NCBI GenBank assembly: GCA_013396755.1
Contig: VWZF01005764.1
Span: forward strand, 918,365-982,364
Direction: 5' to 3'
Length of the DNA: 64,000 bases
From: Sclerurus mexicanus
Lineage: Eukaryota > Chordata > Aves > Passeriformes > Furnariidae
In this document: piece by piece, positions 11,401-23,042 of the stretch
How the letters are laid out: every line of letters starts with the position of its first letter
Position numbering within the stretch: the first letter of the stretch is position 1
Position numbers and translations under genes: made by a program
Notes under the pieces: model-generated
Told to the model about the DNA's origin: nothing
Database searches by the model: none
Seen by the model: the letters and a program-made list of their open reading frames with translations, nothing else

Positions 11401-14400
11401 TTAAGAGTTCCCGTGCAATTATATGACCATTTTTTCCAGGGAATATTTCCTTGTACTTAGGACAACAGATGGCAGTTTGACCTGGAGTCTGGTTTTTCCT
11501 GGTTTGGCTTTTGGGCTCTCTTTCCCTCAGGAAGCTGAGCGCAAGTTGTTTCAAACAGCAGCGTGTCACACCCCAGTGAATTCAACACATTTGTGTGTGG
11601 TGGGCTGGGGACTCGGCCCAGCTCATCTGAGCAGAGCTGGGGTCTCCAGGTCCCTCTTGAGCTTTGCCCATGCAGGCACCACTGAGGGATGCAGGCAAAG
11701 CACGTGGGAGAAGAGCCATGGGCTGAGGACAGGCAAGAGTCACATCCCCGTTCAATGCATCCCTGTTCCTTCATCTAGAGCTAGCATGGGCAGCCTGATG
11801 TAAGATGAAGAGGGGAAGCTGCTGGCTGCCAGCACAGCACACACGTGTCCATACACAGGAGACAGGGCTGCTGGAGAGCCCGGGAGAGATCTAGCTCCTC
11901 AGCAGTGCATGTGGTGGCACAGTGCCAGCCCTGAAGAAGCTGGAAGGGCCCATCTGTGTGTCTGGGCTGCAGATGAGGTTGGGGACACACACCCTTGCTC
12001 AGGCTCACAGGGGTAGAGGGAGCAGAACTGTGGAACTTGCTCAGCCTTTATTTAATTCAGTGTCCAGTGCAGATGGAGGGTCTGGTTCTGCCTGTCCATA
12101 GTTTGTATATGTGGCCAAAGGGCTGCTCAGCCCTTGAACCTGCAGTGAAACTCCTTGGTAAATGAGCTCTAGGGCCAGAGATGTGACAATACTGTGAAAC
12201 TTTACAGCTGTCATGCACAGCCTCTTATTTTGAAGGAAACAAAGGGAAGGAAAGAAAAGAAAATGAGAAAGATGTTCTAAGCCCTTCTGTAGAGACAGAG
12301 GAAGAGACAGGTGAACAGCATGGGGCATCTGCAGTGTTGTGCCTTCCCTCTCCTCGCCTCTCCAGACTACTGGGCAGATGTCAGGGCTGTCTGTCTGTCT
12401 GTCCGTGCACAGGCTGTCTGGGTGGAGGAGCTCTGTGCTACCTGAACGGCTGCACAGCAGCTCTTCTGTCACTGAAATTCCCCGGCGCTGTGGCAAGGCA
12501 AATACGCTGCAGCAGGCTGTAAAGCTGTAAACATATGGGCACTAACAACAGATTAAGTGAGTGATTTAGTCTAAGGGGCTTGGTAGATTACCATAAAGTG
12601 TATCTTAATTAGAAAAGCAATCAAACTTGCACAGAGTCAATGAGGATGAAACATCCCTGTTGGCAACAGTGAGCGCTCTGTCCCCCATGCCGGGGGATGA
12701 GGATGGTGATGGGATGTAGCTCATGCCTGCTTTGCGGGGTTTGCTGGGGTTTGCCCAATCCAGCTATGGGCAGAGAGTGCCCTCACGCTGAATTGTTTGT
12801 ACTTTGACCCATGAAACTATCCTGTGAGCTGCTGAGAATGAGACTGATGGTGAACTCAGATTCCTTTAACAGCATTAACAAACCAGAAACTGCTGAAGGC
12901 AAAAGAAGAGAGCATTTGCACATTTTCCTTAAAACCCTGTACAATTACCCAAAGATATATTTGAGTGTTTGAAGTGTATAGCACAGCTAGTCCCAGATAA
13001 AGGATTGGGGCTTCTAAGTGCTACCATAACACAAATAATTAATAAGTCTATTTCCCTCACTGTGTCCTTATCTTTTCAGTGAGCATGGCCATAATTAGCT
13101 TTCACCTGATTCTGAGTTTATAGCATGTTCAATTGCTTTTTCCATTCTCCTTGTGTTTTCTTTCCTGCCTTATATTAGTGGTCCTGGCTTTATTCCACAG
13201 GCCTGAATCTACTGATAAAAAAAAAAGAAAATCTGGATAGTCATCTCCAGTAGTGCAGATGCAAAGATTGCAACAGCCAAAAACATATTGATGCATTATT
13301 AGTTTTGTACAAGTGCATGGGTTTTTTCCTGGGGTCTGGGAGGATTTGAAGTACATTGGGAAGTGGCACAGAAGATGTGCGGCAGCTGCTAACAGTTGAG
13401 AGAAAGGGAAGGATGACTGGTTGTCTCAGAATTAAGTATTTTGAACCATGAAGGAAATGGAGAACATTCAGGTGAGATTTTTGGAAAGTTTTCTTACTGT
13501 GTTTGGAAGCAGGTATGGGTGCAGATTTCAAGTGTGTGGAAAAAAAAAAAGAGATAGGAAAGAAGTGTGGAGCAGCACAGTAAGGGGGAGAATGTAGAGG
13601 AAACGGGACAACTTAAGTTGTCTAGATGAAGTGTGTCAGGAGCTAGTGAGATAGAGAATATTTTTTTATTTCAGTTTAAGGACGCTGCTATTAGCATTTC
13701 CTAAATATGTTTGTGTTTAGGTGTTGCTTTCCATGATTAAGAGTGGGAAGGAGAGCGCTGCCATCTCTGGGGACAGAGTGTAAGAGGAGCAGCAAAAAAG
13801 GAGAGGGAGGTTTTAATTTTAAAAATGTTTCTTGCTCAAAGTGTTCCCTGTGAATTCCCAGAGCTCAGCAAAGCCAATGTTCATTTATAGCCCATCATCT
13901 TAATTATTAAAAAAATAAATTGTTCTTATCATGTGGGCTGATATTTAGCCAGGAGCAAATTCTTACTCCATCCTTTTGCACAGAGGTGGGTGTTGAGGTC
14001 AAAGTCAGCTCCCGTGGAATTTTCCATCCACAAGTGGTTTGGGATGATGCAATGGGGCCCATGTTTGAGTCCCACATGAACAGGATGCCAGGTAGATCTC
14101 TGGTATGGAGGGCTCAAACCATCCTCAATTGTAAAAGATATCATGGTAAGGCTGGGTCTGGAGCAAGAAGGGAATATCTGCGAAGGTCAGGCTACTGAGA
14201 GACACCCCTAATGAAACTCAATGGCCAGGGCTGGGTGGTTTCTGGAGGGCTTTGCACACACACACTGCCTAAAAATCCAGATGTGCTTTTCCAAAAACAA
14301 AGCCTTGTTCCCAGTTGTCCTGCTTGTACAGGTGTTACGGGACTGAAAAAAAGGAAAAAATGGCCAGACATGAACTGAAAGAAGGCTGCTGGGTGTGTGA

Positions 14401-17395
14401 GAAGGGATTGGAGGCTCCAGTGCCTAGCAATTTGAAAGCACTCTCAAATCCTCATGGGGAAAAAGCTGTTGCACCGAATTACTAATCCCAAGGGCTTTAT
14501 GGATTCTTTCCCAAGCTAAATAATTTTCACCCATTTCCTTAAATCTGTTCGAGAAAGCAGACAGAGCTGGCACAACTGTGTGGGGCATCGGGTGAAGAGG
14601 CAGCAGATGACACCAGAGAGCTACATGGCAGCCCAGGGAGCTGAGAGGAAGCTACTAATGGCCTCTGATGAGCATGGACGTGATAATAATGAGGTTAATG
14701 CCCTTTCATTCACCCAGAAACATCTTCAAGAACGTATAATCCCTGCTAGTCAATGGGCAATCATTAGGTCATAAATAATACAGCGTGATTGAAGGACAGG
14801 AGCCTTTCCTGTAATAATCATTTTCCGTGGGTGCTGACCCGGGGAGGGTTTGGTTGCAGCCCCCACGCTGTGCCACACTGGGGACCCAGCTGTCAGAGCA
14901 TTTTCTGGTCAGAGGACTGTTCCTGCCTCTCAGTTCCGCTGTGTGCATCTGTCACCAGAGCAGGAAAATTCCCCTCTGGAGCCCAGGTCTACCAAGCAGT
15001 GCTGGGAAAGGAGCTGAAGCTAATGGAAAGACACAAATTGGATGAGAAAGCAGTTCCAGCAGCCATCAGAGAGTGTTGCCAGAGGACTCGACCCACCCTG
15101 GTGGTGATGCTGGGAGAGCTGGGGATGGAGCTGGGCTCCCCAGTTGAGACAGGTGCCTTGTCCCAGCCCCAGCCCCAGCCCAGAGCAGACAGCGTGTGCA
15201 CTGTGTACAACCCTGCTTTTGCAAGCTGTGTTTTTGCTCCCCTGCCATCCAGTGCTGCAGTGAACAGGATATGGTGTAGCCTTGGTTGTCATTGAGCCCC
15301 TGTGGCTTTATCCACCATCAGGAGCTTAGCAACATTAAGTTTGGGAGCACTTTCTCTCACAGAGTGCTTCCCATGTGTGGATGTCACTCAGCAGTAATGT
15401 AAATCCCTGTGATTATTAGAGGGAGTAAATCCTACTTAGTAATAACTTGGATCATGCTCTGTGTGAATTTATGTTACATCGTGAGCCATTTTAAACCCAT
15501 ATGCTTTTAAACCCACCAAGGAAACAAGGAAATGAGCAGCCATCCAACCTTTTTTATGTTATAATTAAATGTTTACACTTGTTACACAATAAATCCCATA
15601 TAATCACCCTGTAAAGTCTGCACAAAACCTGTGTTTTCAGGAGGGTGCAGGAACAGAGTTACATTTATGCATTAACCTGACTGTTTGCTGGGTCGTTGCA
15701 CATTATTAAAATAAAAATTAACATGACCTATTAGAAGGCCTCTCCTTTACCTCACCATGGCTTTCCTTGGTTTTGTCTATGGTGGTCATATGGAGTTGAC
15801 GCCAGAGCAGCTCCTGAGATGATGTGGGCACATGAGGGCACAGCTGGCATGGGCTAGAGGAAGGGGACACAGCCTGGAAGTGGCTGCTCTCCTGAACTCT
15901 GGGCATTTGTTGTGCTCTGGGCACTGTCACAATGTGGATCCTCATAGAGACCACCATGGTTGTCATTTTTTTGCTGGCAGTCTAGGACTGGAAAAGCTCT
16001 CAGGCCCAAAAAGGAGCACATGTCTCTGCTGCAGTGACATATGTCACAGCATGAGTCATTCAGGGATTATATGTACAAATCTAAACATGTCTGTCCAACT
16101 TGTGCTCCCACAACCTTAAAAGAAGGGGACACAAAGTGGGAGTTGTGGAGAGGAAGAGCCTTAACTTCAGGCTGTTCTACAGCCAGAGGGGAAAAGGGCT
16201 GCAGGCTTTAGATACGTCTGTGATATGGCCCAAATGAGGCCATGTACATCCAGTAATTACCCCAGGTACTCCTAAACCTGTCTGCAGCACATATTGGTGT
16301 CTCTTGTTTCATGGAAGACTTGTTGTCAATCTGTCAATGTCCTTGTGCAGAAAGCAATTTATACAATAAATTAAAATAACCCTCAGGTCCTTGTAAATGT
16401 TTACCTCGAACCTTTGACTAATGGTTAGAGGGGCTGGGAGAGCTCAGCATCTCTGCCCTGCTTGTGTAAGTACCTTTGTCCTCTGACAACTTTTCATTTC
16501 ACTGAGTCCAAGAAGAGTTGCTCCAAATATGTCTCTGTTTTCTGGCTGTTAACTCTTCCATGCATGCTGCCAACCTTAGCATTAGCTTTCAGCTGTGTGG
16601 CTGACCCATTAAATACTGGATGAAACACATCTCATCAGCTTGCATTACATTTGAACTTAATAAATAGGAAAGGCATTACACAGATTCTGTCTGGCCATCT
16701 GGAGGAACAATGTTCTTTACCCCAACGAATGGCTATCTAATCCTCTCATATACAGTTGGGTTTTATTCTATTAAAATATAATGAGGAAAGACTACCATAC
16801 CATTATGTGGTGGAGCTAAATGGGATTTTTAGAATAATCAATGGAAGATGAATAAAAAAGATAAAGGTTTTCTTCAAAGAAAAAGAGAAAAAACTGTCTC
16901 CTTGGGATTAAAGTATTGTGGAACCAAATTATTATAACATGATCTTTACTCACTAAAAATACCCCATTTTCATTTCCATAAATCTTTCCATTAAAAATCA
17001 AATTAAGTATTATTTTTTCATTTTAAAAATGCTAAGCATTAAATGAAATGCTGTGCTTTAAACAGAGGATGCTGTGGGGTTCCTGCCTCCTTTAGGGTCA
17101 GGTCTTTCCGTCCAGCATCAAGGGCTGCTCCCCGTGGGTGCCCTAAAATGCCAGGGGTTTACTGCTGCAGGTGCCCAGTTGAAGACCCCAAAGCCACGTA
17201 GGGAAGTTGTGAAGCAGGCTAGTCTCCTCTAGGAGGGTGGCAGTGACATGTATGTTTCTTCACGCCCAAACTCCAAGCTGCTCCCTCATCCCTGGGTTTT
17301 TCCCTCCACACAGACCAGGCCTGGACAAGCACAGGAGTGTTCTTAGCAATGCTGCTGTTTATTTGTAAGGGTGGGACACTAAATCCCAGCAATTA

Positions 17396-17890
17396 GTGAA
17401 CTATTGCTTTAGGGTTTATTTCTCAGCAGGAGCAGAATATATTTCAGCTTTCTCCCTGTATAACTATTGGAGGAAAATGACTCCTGCTAGTCATCGCCTC
17501 CCCCCAGCACTGTCGACTGTGATGCCATCCACCTCCAATTCATCAACCAGTCAAGTTGATATAATTAGGAATCCCAAAGTCAATAATCTGATAATCTCCA
17601 GTGCACAAAGGCTTATATGTAGGAGAAGTGATTCCAGGAAGTCTGAAGCTCAGATCCATGCAGGAGAAATGCCAGATTTTAAAAAAGAAACAGGCAAGGA
17701 CCCAGAGGAGAGAGTGCTTCCTAATCCTTCACTGGTGACATATTTTGGGCCATCAACTCTGCAGTAAATATTTCCCGTACAGTCATTTAGTGCCTTCGAA
17801 CCTTCCCTTTACAGCCTTAATAATAATGTTCAATTACTGGTCTGCCCTATAAATAAATAATCTCGGTTTAATGAGGCACTGCTGGGTGAG
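17396..17890. promoter_or_regulatory. Candidate intronic regulatory block in SYNPR intron 1
   Basis: The stretch mixes many short homeodomain-type cores, such as GATATAATTAGG near 17560 and TCAATTACT near 17830, with few simple repeats and no coding signal. The composition is what I would expect of a conserved non-coding element, but conservation is untested and the boundaries are arbitrary. Confidence 0.2.
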
Positions 17891-19920
17891 TGATGCCGGC
17901 TACGGGGGGATGTTTCCAAAGCCCTTAGAGCGGCACGCTCCCTCCCCACTCCATGCACGCCCTTGGTCACCGTGAGCAGCAGAAAGTGTGAAGCATTAGA
18001 ATGTTTGGCAAAGGCTTTGCAGTCTCTTTATTATGGCAATATGGAGAAAGGGAAGTCTTACATCTAGAAATGATGCCAGAAAAATAGGTCTTTTTTTAAA
18101 AACACTGTGAACGTGTAAAATGACTAATAATAGAGTAGGTGTTTTGAATATTTCAGGTTGCTCTTTAAATGTGTCAGGAGTTCCCCTCGGCTTGCCAGTG
18201 TTAGGGCAGGAATAGGGGCCTGGGGGGGACCTCTCTGGGAAAGCGTCCAGCAGGTTCATTCCCATTTTCCTCCCTCAACCACAAGGGAGAGCATTGGAGA
18301 CCAACCCACATAGTGAACTATGTCCCTCGCAGCCTGTTTTTGGCCACCACAGCTCCAGGCAAGACTCACACTTTCTTTTTAAGATGTTGCCATTCTGGGG
18401 GACTCATCAGGGAGCCCTCAGGCAGGGCAAGGTTCTCTGCTTTACAGTGGGATAGGTTTGAGGCACATCCTCAGCATGGCTCCATCTCATCTGCCAGCAA
18501 GTTGCCAAAGGCTGCTGCACAGGGCAGACGTGCTCCCGGAAAAAGCAAGTGGTTTATATAGAAGTTTCATCAATTTTAAATGACAGTGTTATCTTCCTAC
18601 CGGGATGTTTTAGCTGTAACATGCGCTACTTAAGCCTTTTAACTCGCCTTGTCAGGAATCATTCTGCCTTCTCCTGGTGCGCAGAGTGAGCCTGTCGCTC
18701 AGCAGGCATTGAGAGGAATTGTCGGAAAGCCAAACATGGAGAAGTGATGGGAAATTATCCCATTTTTCCCTTCCACAGTGGGATGAGTGATGTCCAGGGT
18801 TTCATGCTGAGATGCTACCAACTGTCTAATGCACAGCTGGGACGTCAGCTCCCTCAGGGCATCATGCACCCTGAGTCCCTGGCCACTGGGGACGGCTGGG
18901 TTGGGAAACGAGGGGCCAGCTGGGAGTCTGGATAAGTAACAGCACTTGAATACTGAATTAGAGGATCCATTGGCATTGTGTTGAAACCTGGCTTTAGAAG
19001 AAGGGAGCTGATCCCATAAATCATCTGATGAACCTTTTCCTGGCCTGCTCTGGTGTGAGAAGCATGTGCTCTGCCGGGTGTTACATTGCTATTTTTTCTC
19101 AAAGTGCTAAGGACCCAACTGAACTTTAAAACACGTTCATCTGATTTGACAGAAAGGGTTGTTTATTGTTGCGTATCATAAAAAATGCAATTTCTGTTGG
19201 TTAAGTTAGACTCTAGGATTTACCTGAGTTCCTTACAAAAATATACCAATGGTCTAGGCCAAGTTTGGAAGTCATAGAGGGAGGATCACTGTAACAGCAG
19301 CAGGGGATGGGGTGCAAATCTCCATACAGAAACTCATTGGCTTGCCACAGATGTGTCTGAGACCATGAGAAAGAAGGGTGATCTTGTAGTCGGGCTTGAC
19401 TGGGTGTGGGAGATGTGCATTGCTCCGGTCTGTGCCGGAGAGCACAAATAATGTCCCTTCCTCTCCCTCCCTTCAGTCTGTGGCTGCATTGGGTGGGTCG
19501 ATAACTGTGTCAATAGCACACATCAGACAGGTGGGATGTTTGCTTGGCATGTTATCCCACATGGACTGTGGGCCATTGATGCAGGCTGGGGACAGGCATT
19601 TTCCATTCCCCTGCAAGGGTCCAAGCGCATGTGAAGGCACCAGCCTCCCCATTGCATCACAATGGCAAAGCAATACCTGCATCTGTAGGAGGGACAGGGT
19701 GTGCAGGGAAGGCAGGGTTTGCCCTGCTCCCACTCCAGTGGGCAGGAGTCTCCTGGCACACCCATGGCAAAGAGGATTTTTTGCCTCAGGGGCACCCACT
19801 ACTTCTCCAGGGGAGCCAGGCACAGGACTGGCCATCAGGGCTGAACCTTGGGAAGCAGCAGCCACACAATAATCAGAGGTAACTGCGTGCTGGGGAGATT
19901 TATCTCATGTGAAGGGGAGA

Positions 19921-19942
19921 AGCAGTGTGCGTGCACACTGCT
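19921..19942. repeat. Near-perfect palindrome, 10-base arms with 2-base centre
   Basis: Arms AGCAGTGTGC and GCACACTGCT are exact reverse complements separated only by GT. It lies in SYNPR intron 1, 98 bases before a second strong inverted repeat. It could be a dimeric protein site or a cruciform; function is unknown. Confidence 0.7.
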
Positions 19943-20039
19943 GATAGGAGTGGTGCTGAGTGTGGATTTATAGGCAAAGGGTAAATAGGAACATAGGGAA
20001 ACACTTTCCCTTTCTCCATAAACTTTTCAATTTCAGAGA

Positions 20040-20091
20040 GGCCAGGTTCAATAAAATTATCTCACAGATGGAGGTTTTATTGAATCTGGCC
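20040..20091 (+). repeat. Inverted repeat / RNA hairpin, 17-base arms
   Basis: The arm GGCCAGGTTCAATAAAA (20040-20056) pairs with TTTTATTGAATCTGGCC (20075-20091) around an 18-base loop. All 17 positions pair in RNA, one as G-U. Pairing does not obviously extend outward. The length is short for a microRNA precursor. A relic of a small inverted-repeat transposon is an alternative. Transcription would come from the SYNPR pre-mRNA. Confidence 0.7.
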
Positions 20092-22917
20092 CATAAAGCT
20101 CCCATTATGGGGTTTACAACTGCCATTTATACAAACCCTGATATAATAAAATACAGTGGTGTTTACAGCATCCCTGAAACTGCCACAGAATTACTGTGTG
20201 CACAGAAAACAGCGAGTAAATCTTGGCTTATTGCACTGGGTGCTCCTCCATCAACATAAAGCAGCACATCTTGGGGTGGGGGAGAAAAAGGAAAAAATCA
20301 GAGGCAGGAGGAGAAGGAGAATTACACCGCTGCTTAGCCAAGATACCCCAGGGAAATACTATTGCTTTACAGCCCTCACTCTCTTGTCCCTTGATGCAAA
20401 ATGTAAATATCCTTCCAAAAGCTGCTTCGTGGCCTCAGCATGCTGCGGTGGGGACTGGCTGGGCATTACTGGCAGCTGGGCTATCCCATCCATCAGAAAC
20501 ATCTGATCCAGCCATGGCAAGGAGCAAGCTCTCGTTGGCTGAGGCATTGCTGAAGTTTGATATAAAAGTTTCCAGCTGGGTCTTTTTTCCCTTTCCCAAC
20601 TGCCCTGTGGGTGCTGCCTCGTTGCTTGGAGCAGTGTGTGCTGAGCAAGGGAGAAAGCTGGTGGTTGTGCCTGGAGGGTTTTGCTGATCAAGTGAAGGCA
20701 TCTGAAAAGCTTCTGATTAAGAGCTGAACGTGGATCTAAAGGGTGAGTAAAGGCTAGATCTGAACTATCTGAGGAACAGAGACTCCAGGTGCCTGAGTCT
20801 GCTGTCAGAGATGCTCCCAATAGGAGAGAGGAAAAATGGGGAACTCTGGAGGAGATACTTTCTGGGAAGGAATAACCTGGGATGTGTTTTTTTTGGGCAT
20901 GGCTCTGTGCCCTTGGTGATAAAACATGATGAGACCCATTATGCTGATTTACAATGCATGATCAAAGGAGATGCATTTCAATTGCATCTCTTTCCCCTGC
21001 TTGTCCCCTTGCTGAGAGGTGATGGCAGGTTGGTCTCAACCCACAGGTTTTCACTTCTCTCTTTATGTATCACTGCTAATCTTTGTGCCTCTCCATGTAC
21101 CTGCAAAACGTTTGCATTTGCAACTCTGTTAATTAGGCCAGAAAGCAGGGCAGCTTTCTCTCCTGTTCTCCTTAATATATTGTTTTCTTACATCATTCAC
21201 AAATTAACCTGAGGTGATTAATGCTGGTTTTCAGTGCTGTGCTACACGTAAGGGCAGAAATTTCTTGTGTGTACAGAAAAAGCATCTCATTTAGGATGAA
21301 GAAACACTGTTTAAGTTATGGTGCAAACACTTATTCCATGGCACACACTTAACAAGTCAATTCATAGTGAAGTTCAGCTTTCCTTTTTTTTCAGCAAGCT
21401 CAGTAAGAGGAATTGATTCAGTCAAAGTTTTTATCAACTTTCCTCCTCATTGGGTGCCTAAATACCTTTGCAAATCTATCCTCCTTATGTGAAATCCCCT
21501 GATCACATTGGAAGTAAGTAGCAGGGTGGGAACTTGCATTGTTGTCCTGTTACTCCCTGTGTTCCATCATGCTCAGCACATCACGCTGCAGCTGGGGAGG
21601 GTCTCCCTGCCCCAGTGCTCAGGAGTCACCCCTATAATCTGGCAGTCTCTGGGGAAAAGGTGCACATGCAAAACTGCTGCAGCAACTGAAACTTGGGGCT
21701 TTGCTCATGCTGTCAATTGGAAGAACTAAGATTAATGGTGTGTTTTGCAAAGCCCTGTGCAGCAAGAATAGATCTATTTTTTTCTATTTATTATGTTTTT
21801 CAGTCCTTTATTTTGCCATTACATCTACTTGCTGCATATTTTTTCAGTGTCTAACACCATGGTTTCTTTCACAGATGTGTGCACTGTTTGTTTCCTCAGG
21901 GTTCCTGCCATTTAGCTTATTTAATTTTGGCTGGGATTGGGCATTTACTTGTCATTTTCCATAGCTGCCCCTCTGTAGATCTCATACTAACTCTGTTAAA
22001 GCTGATGGAGTTAATTCAGAGCTGTAGTACTGCAATTAACAAAATCTAATTGGTCTTTTAATTTAAATTACAACTGCATAAATGAACTGTGCACACTTCT
22101 GCTTGGGATCTCCCAAGGAAACCTACATCAGTGATGTTTTAAAACAGTTATGGCTACTTCCAGTTTCTCTGTTTGAACCCTTCTTATAAATGCTGATATG
22201 TCTCTGGCCTGCATGCTCCCTCCTTCACTTTTTTTTCTCCTGGAAGATTAAGATGTGATATGGGTTTGCATCAGAACCATCCAAGCTCTTTGTTCCTTTC
22301 CAGTTTGCCTGATTTTAATCGTAAGTCTGGAAATTTTTTCTGCTTTACTGTCAGTTTACTGTACCTCTACATCCATCTTGAATTATGGCAGTGATTTAGT
22401 TTAGATAATAAAAAAATATTGTGGTTTTTTGCTAGGTCACACATCCACTGGAAGAGGAGTAACACAATTCTGTGTCTTTTGTGTCTTGGTCTACTATTGC
22501 TACTCCTGGTTGCTCCTTTTAAATGCTTCTGCCAGTGTTTTGTTTGGGTTAAGACTGACTCATTATGCTCTGTCAGTATTCATCCTTCTCTTCTTGTCCA
22601 ATCTCGTCTGTCAGTGGGATGATTTAAACAGCTACCTGGGTTGTGAATCCCAAGTGGGGTTCAAGACTGGAGGGGAGGGCTGAGATGCTCGACATGGACA
22701 AATGGTGAGGCTTCTGCGACAGATCTTGATGTTTCATGGTTCTTTGCATCTGCTTCTGGGAAGGGTGCAGGAGTGATGTGTGACAATGCTTTGAATACAG
22801 GGAATGATGGATAACCTGACCTCAGGGGGCTGGTGCTGCCACAAGAGCTGCTGCATGGATCTGCTTGTTGTGGTTGCCATAATGAAATAAAATAAAAATG
22901 TTGTTTGTTTTTGACAG

Positions 22918-23042
22918 CTTTTTGCAATCTTTGCATTTGCAACATGCGGTGGGTACTCTGGAGAGCTGCGCCTCAGTGTGGACTGTGCAAACAAGTCAGA
23001 GAGTGACCTCAGCATTGACATAGCCTTTGCCTACCCCTTCAG
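22918..23042 (+). CDS. SYNPR: SYNPR coding exon 2 (residues 9-50)
   Basis: This exon starts after TTTTTGACAG with LFAIFAFATCGGYSG, the core of membrane span 1 and the start of the first lumenal loop of the MARVEL domain. It goes on through Cys31 and the Asn33-Lys-Ser glycosylation sequon to IAFAYPF and the first two bases of Arg50. The donor AG|GTAACC is weaker than the other SYNPR donors. At 125 bases the exon ends in phase 2, matched exactly by exon 3. Both the short and long mammalian isoforms share this exon, which is where alternative first exons would join. Confidence 0.96.

Larger units (their letters stand above)
8439..22917 (+). other. SYNPR: SYNPR intron 1
   Basis: An intron of about 14.5 kb running from donor GTAAGT after exon 1 to acceptor TTTTTGACAG before exon 2. 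I see no other exon on either strand. It contains AT-rich blocks that may be regulatory, a (GTCT)n run at about 12387-12403, and two inverted repeats at 19921 and 20040 that are listed separately. ORFs of 120-170 codons near 11.4, 12.0 and 14.8 kb have no family resemblance and lack splice support. Confidence 0.85.

Noticed and set aside
14789..15295. 168-codon ORF on the plus strand in intron 1, overlapped by antisense ORFs.
   Set aside because: No domain, signal peptide or family similarity. Open frames on both strands at the same place suggest local base composition rather than coding.
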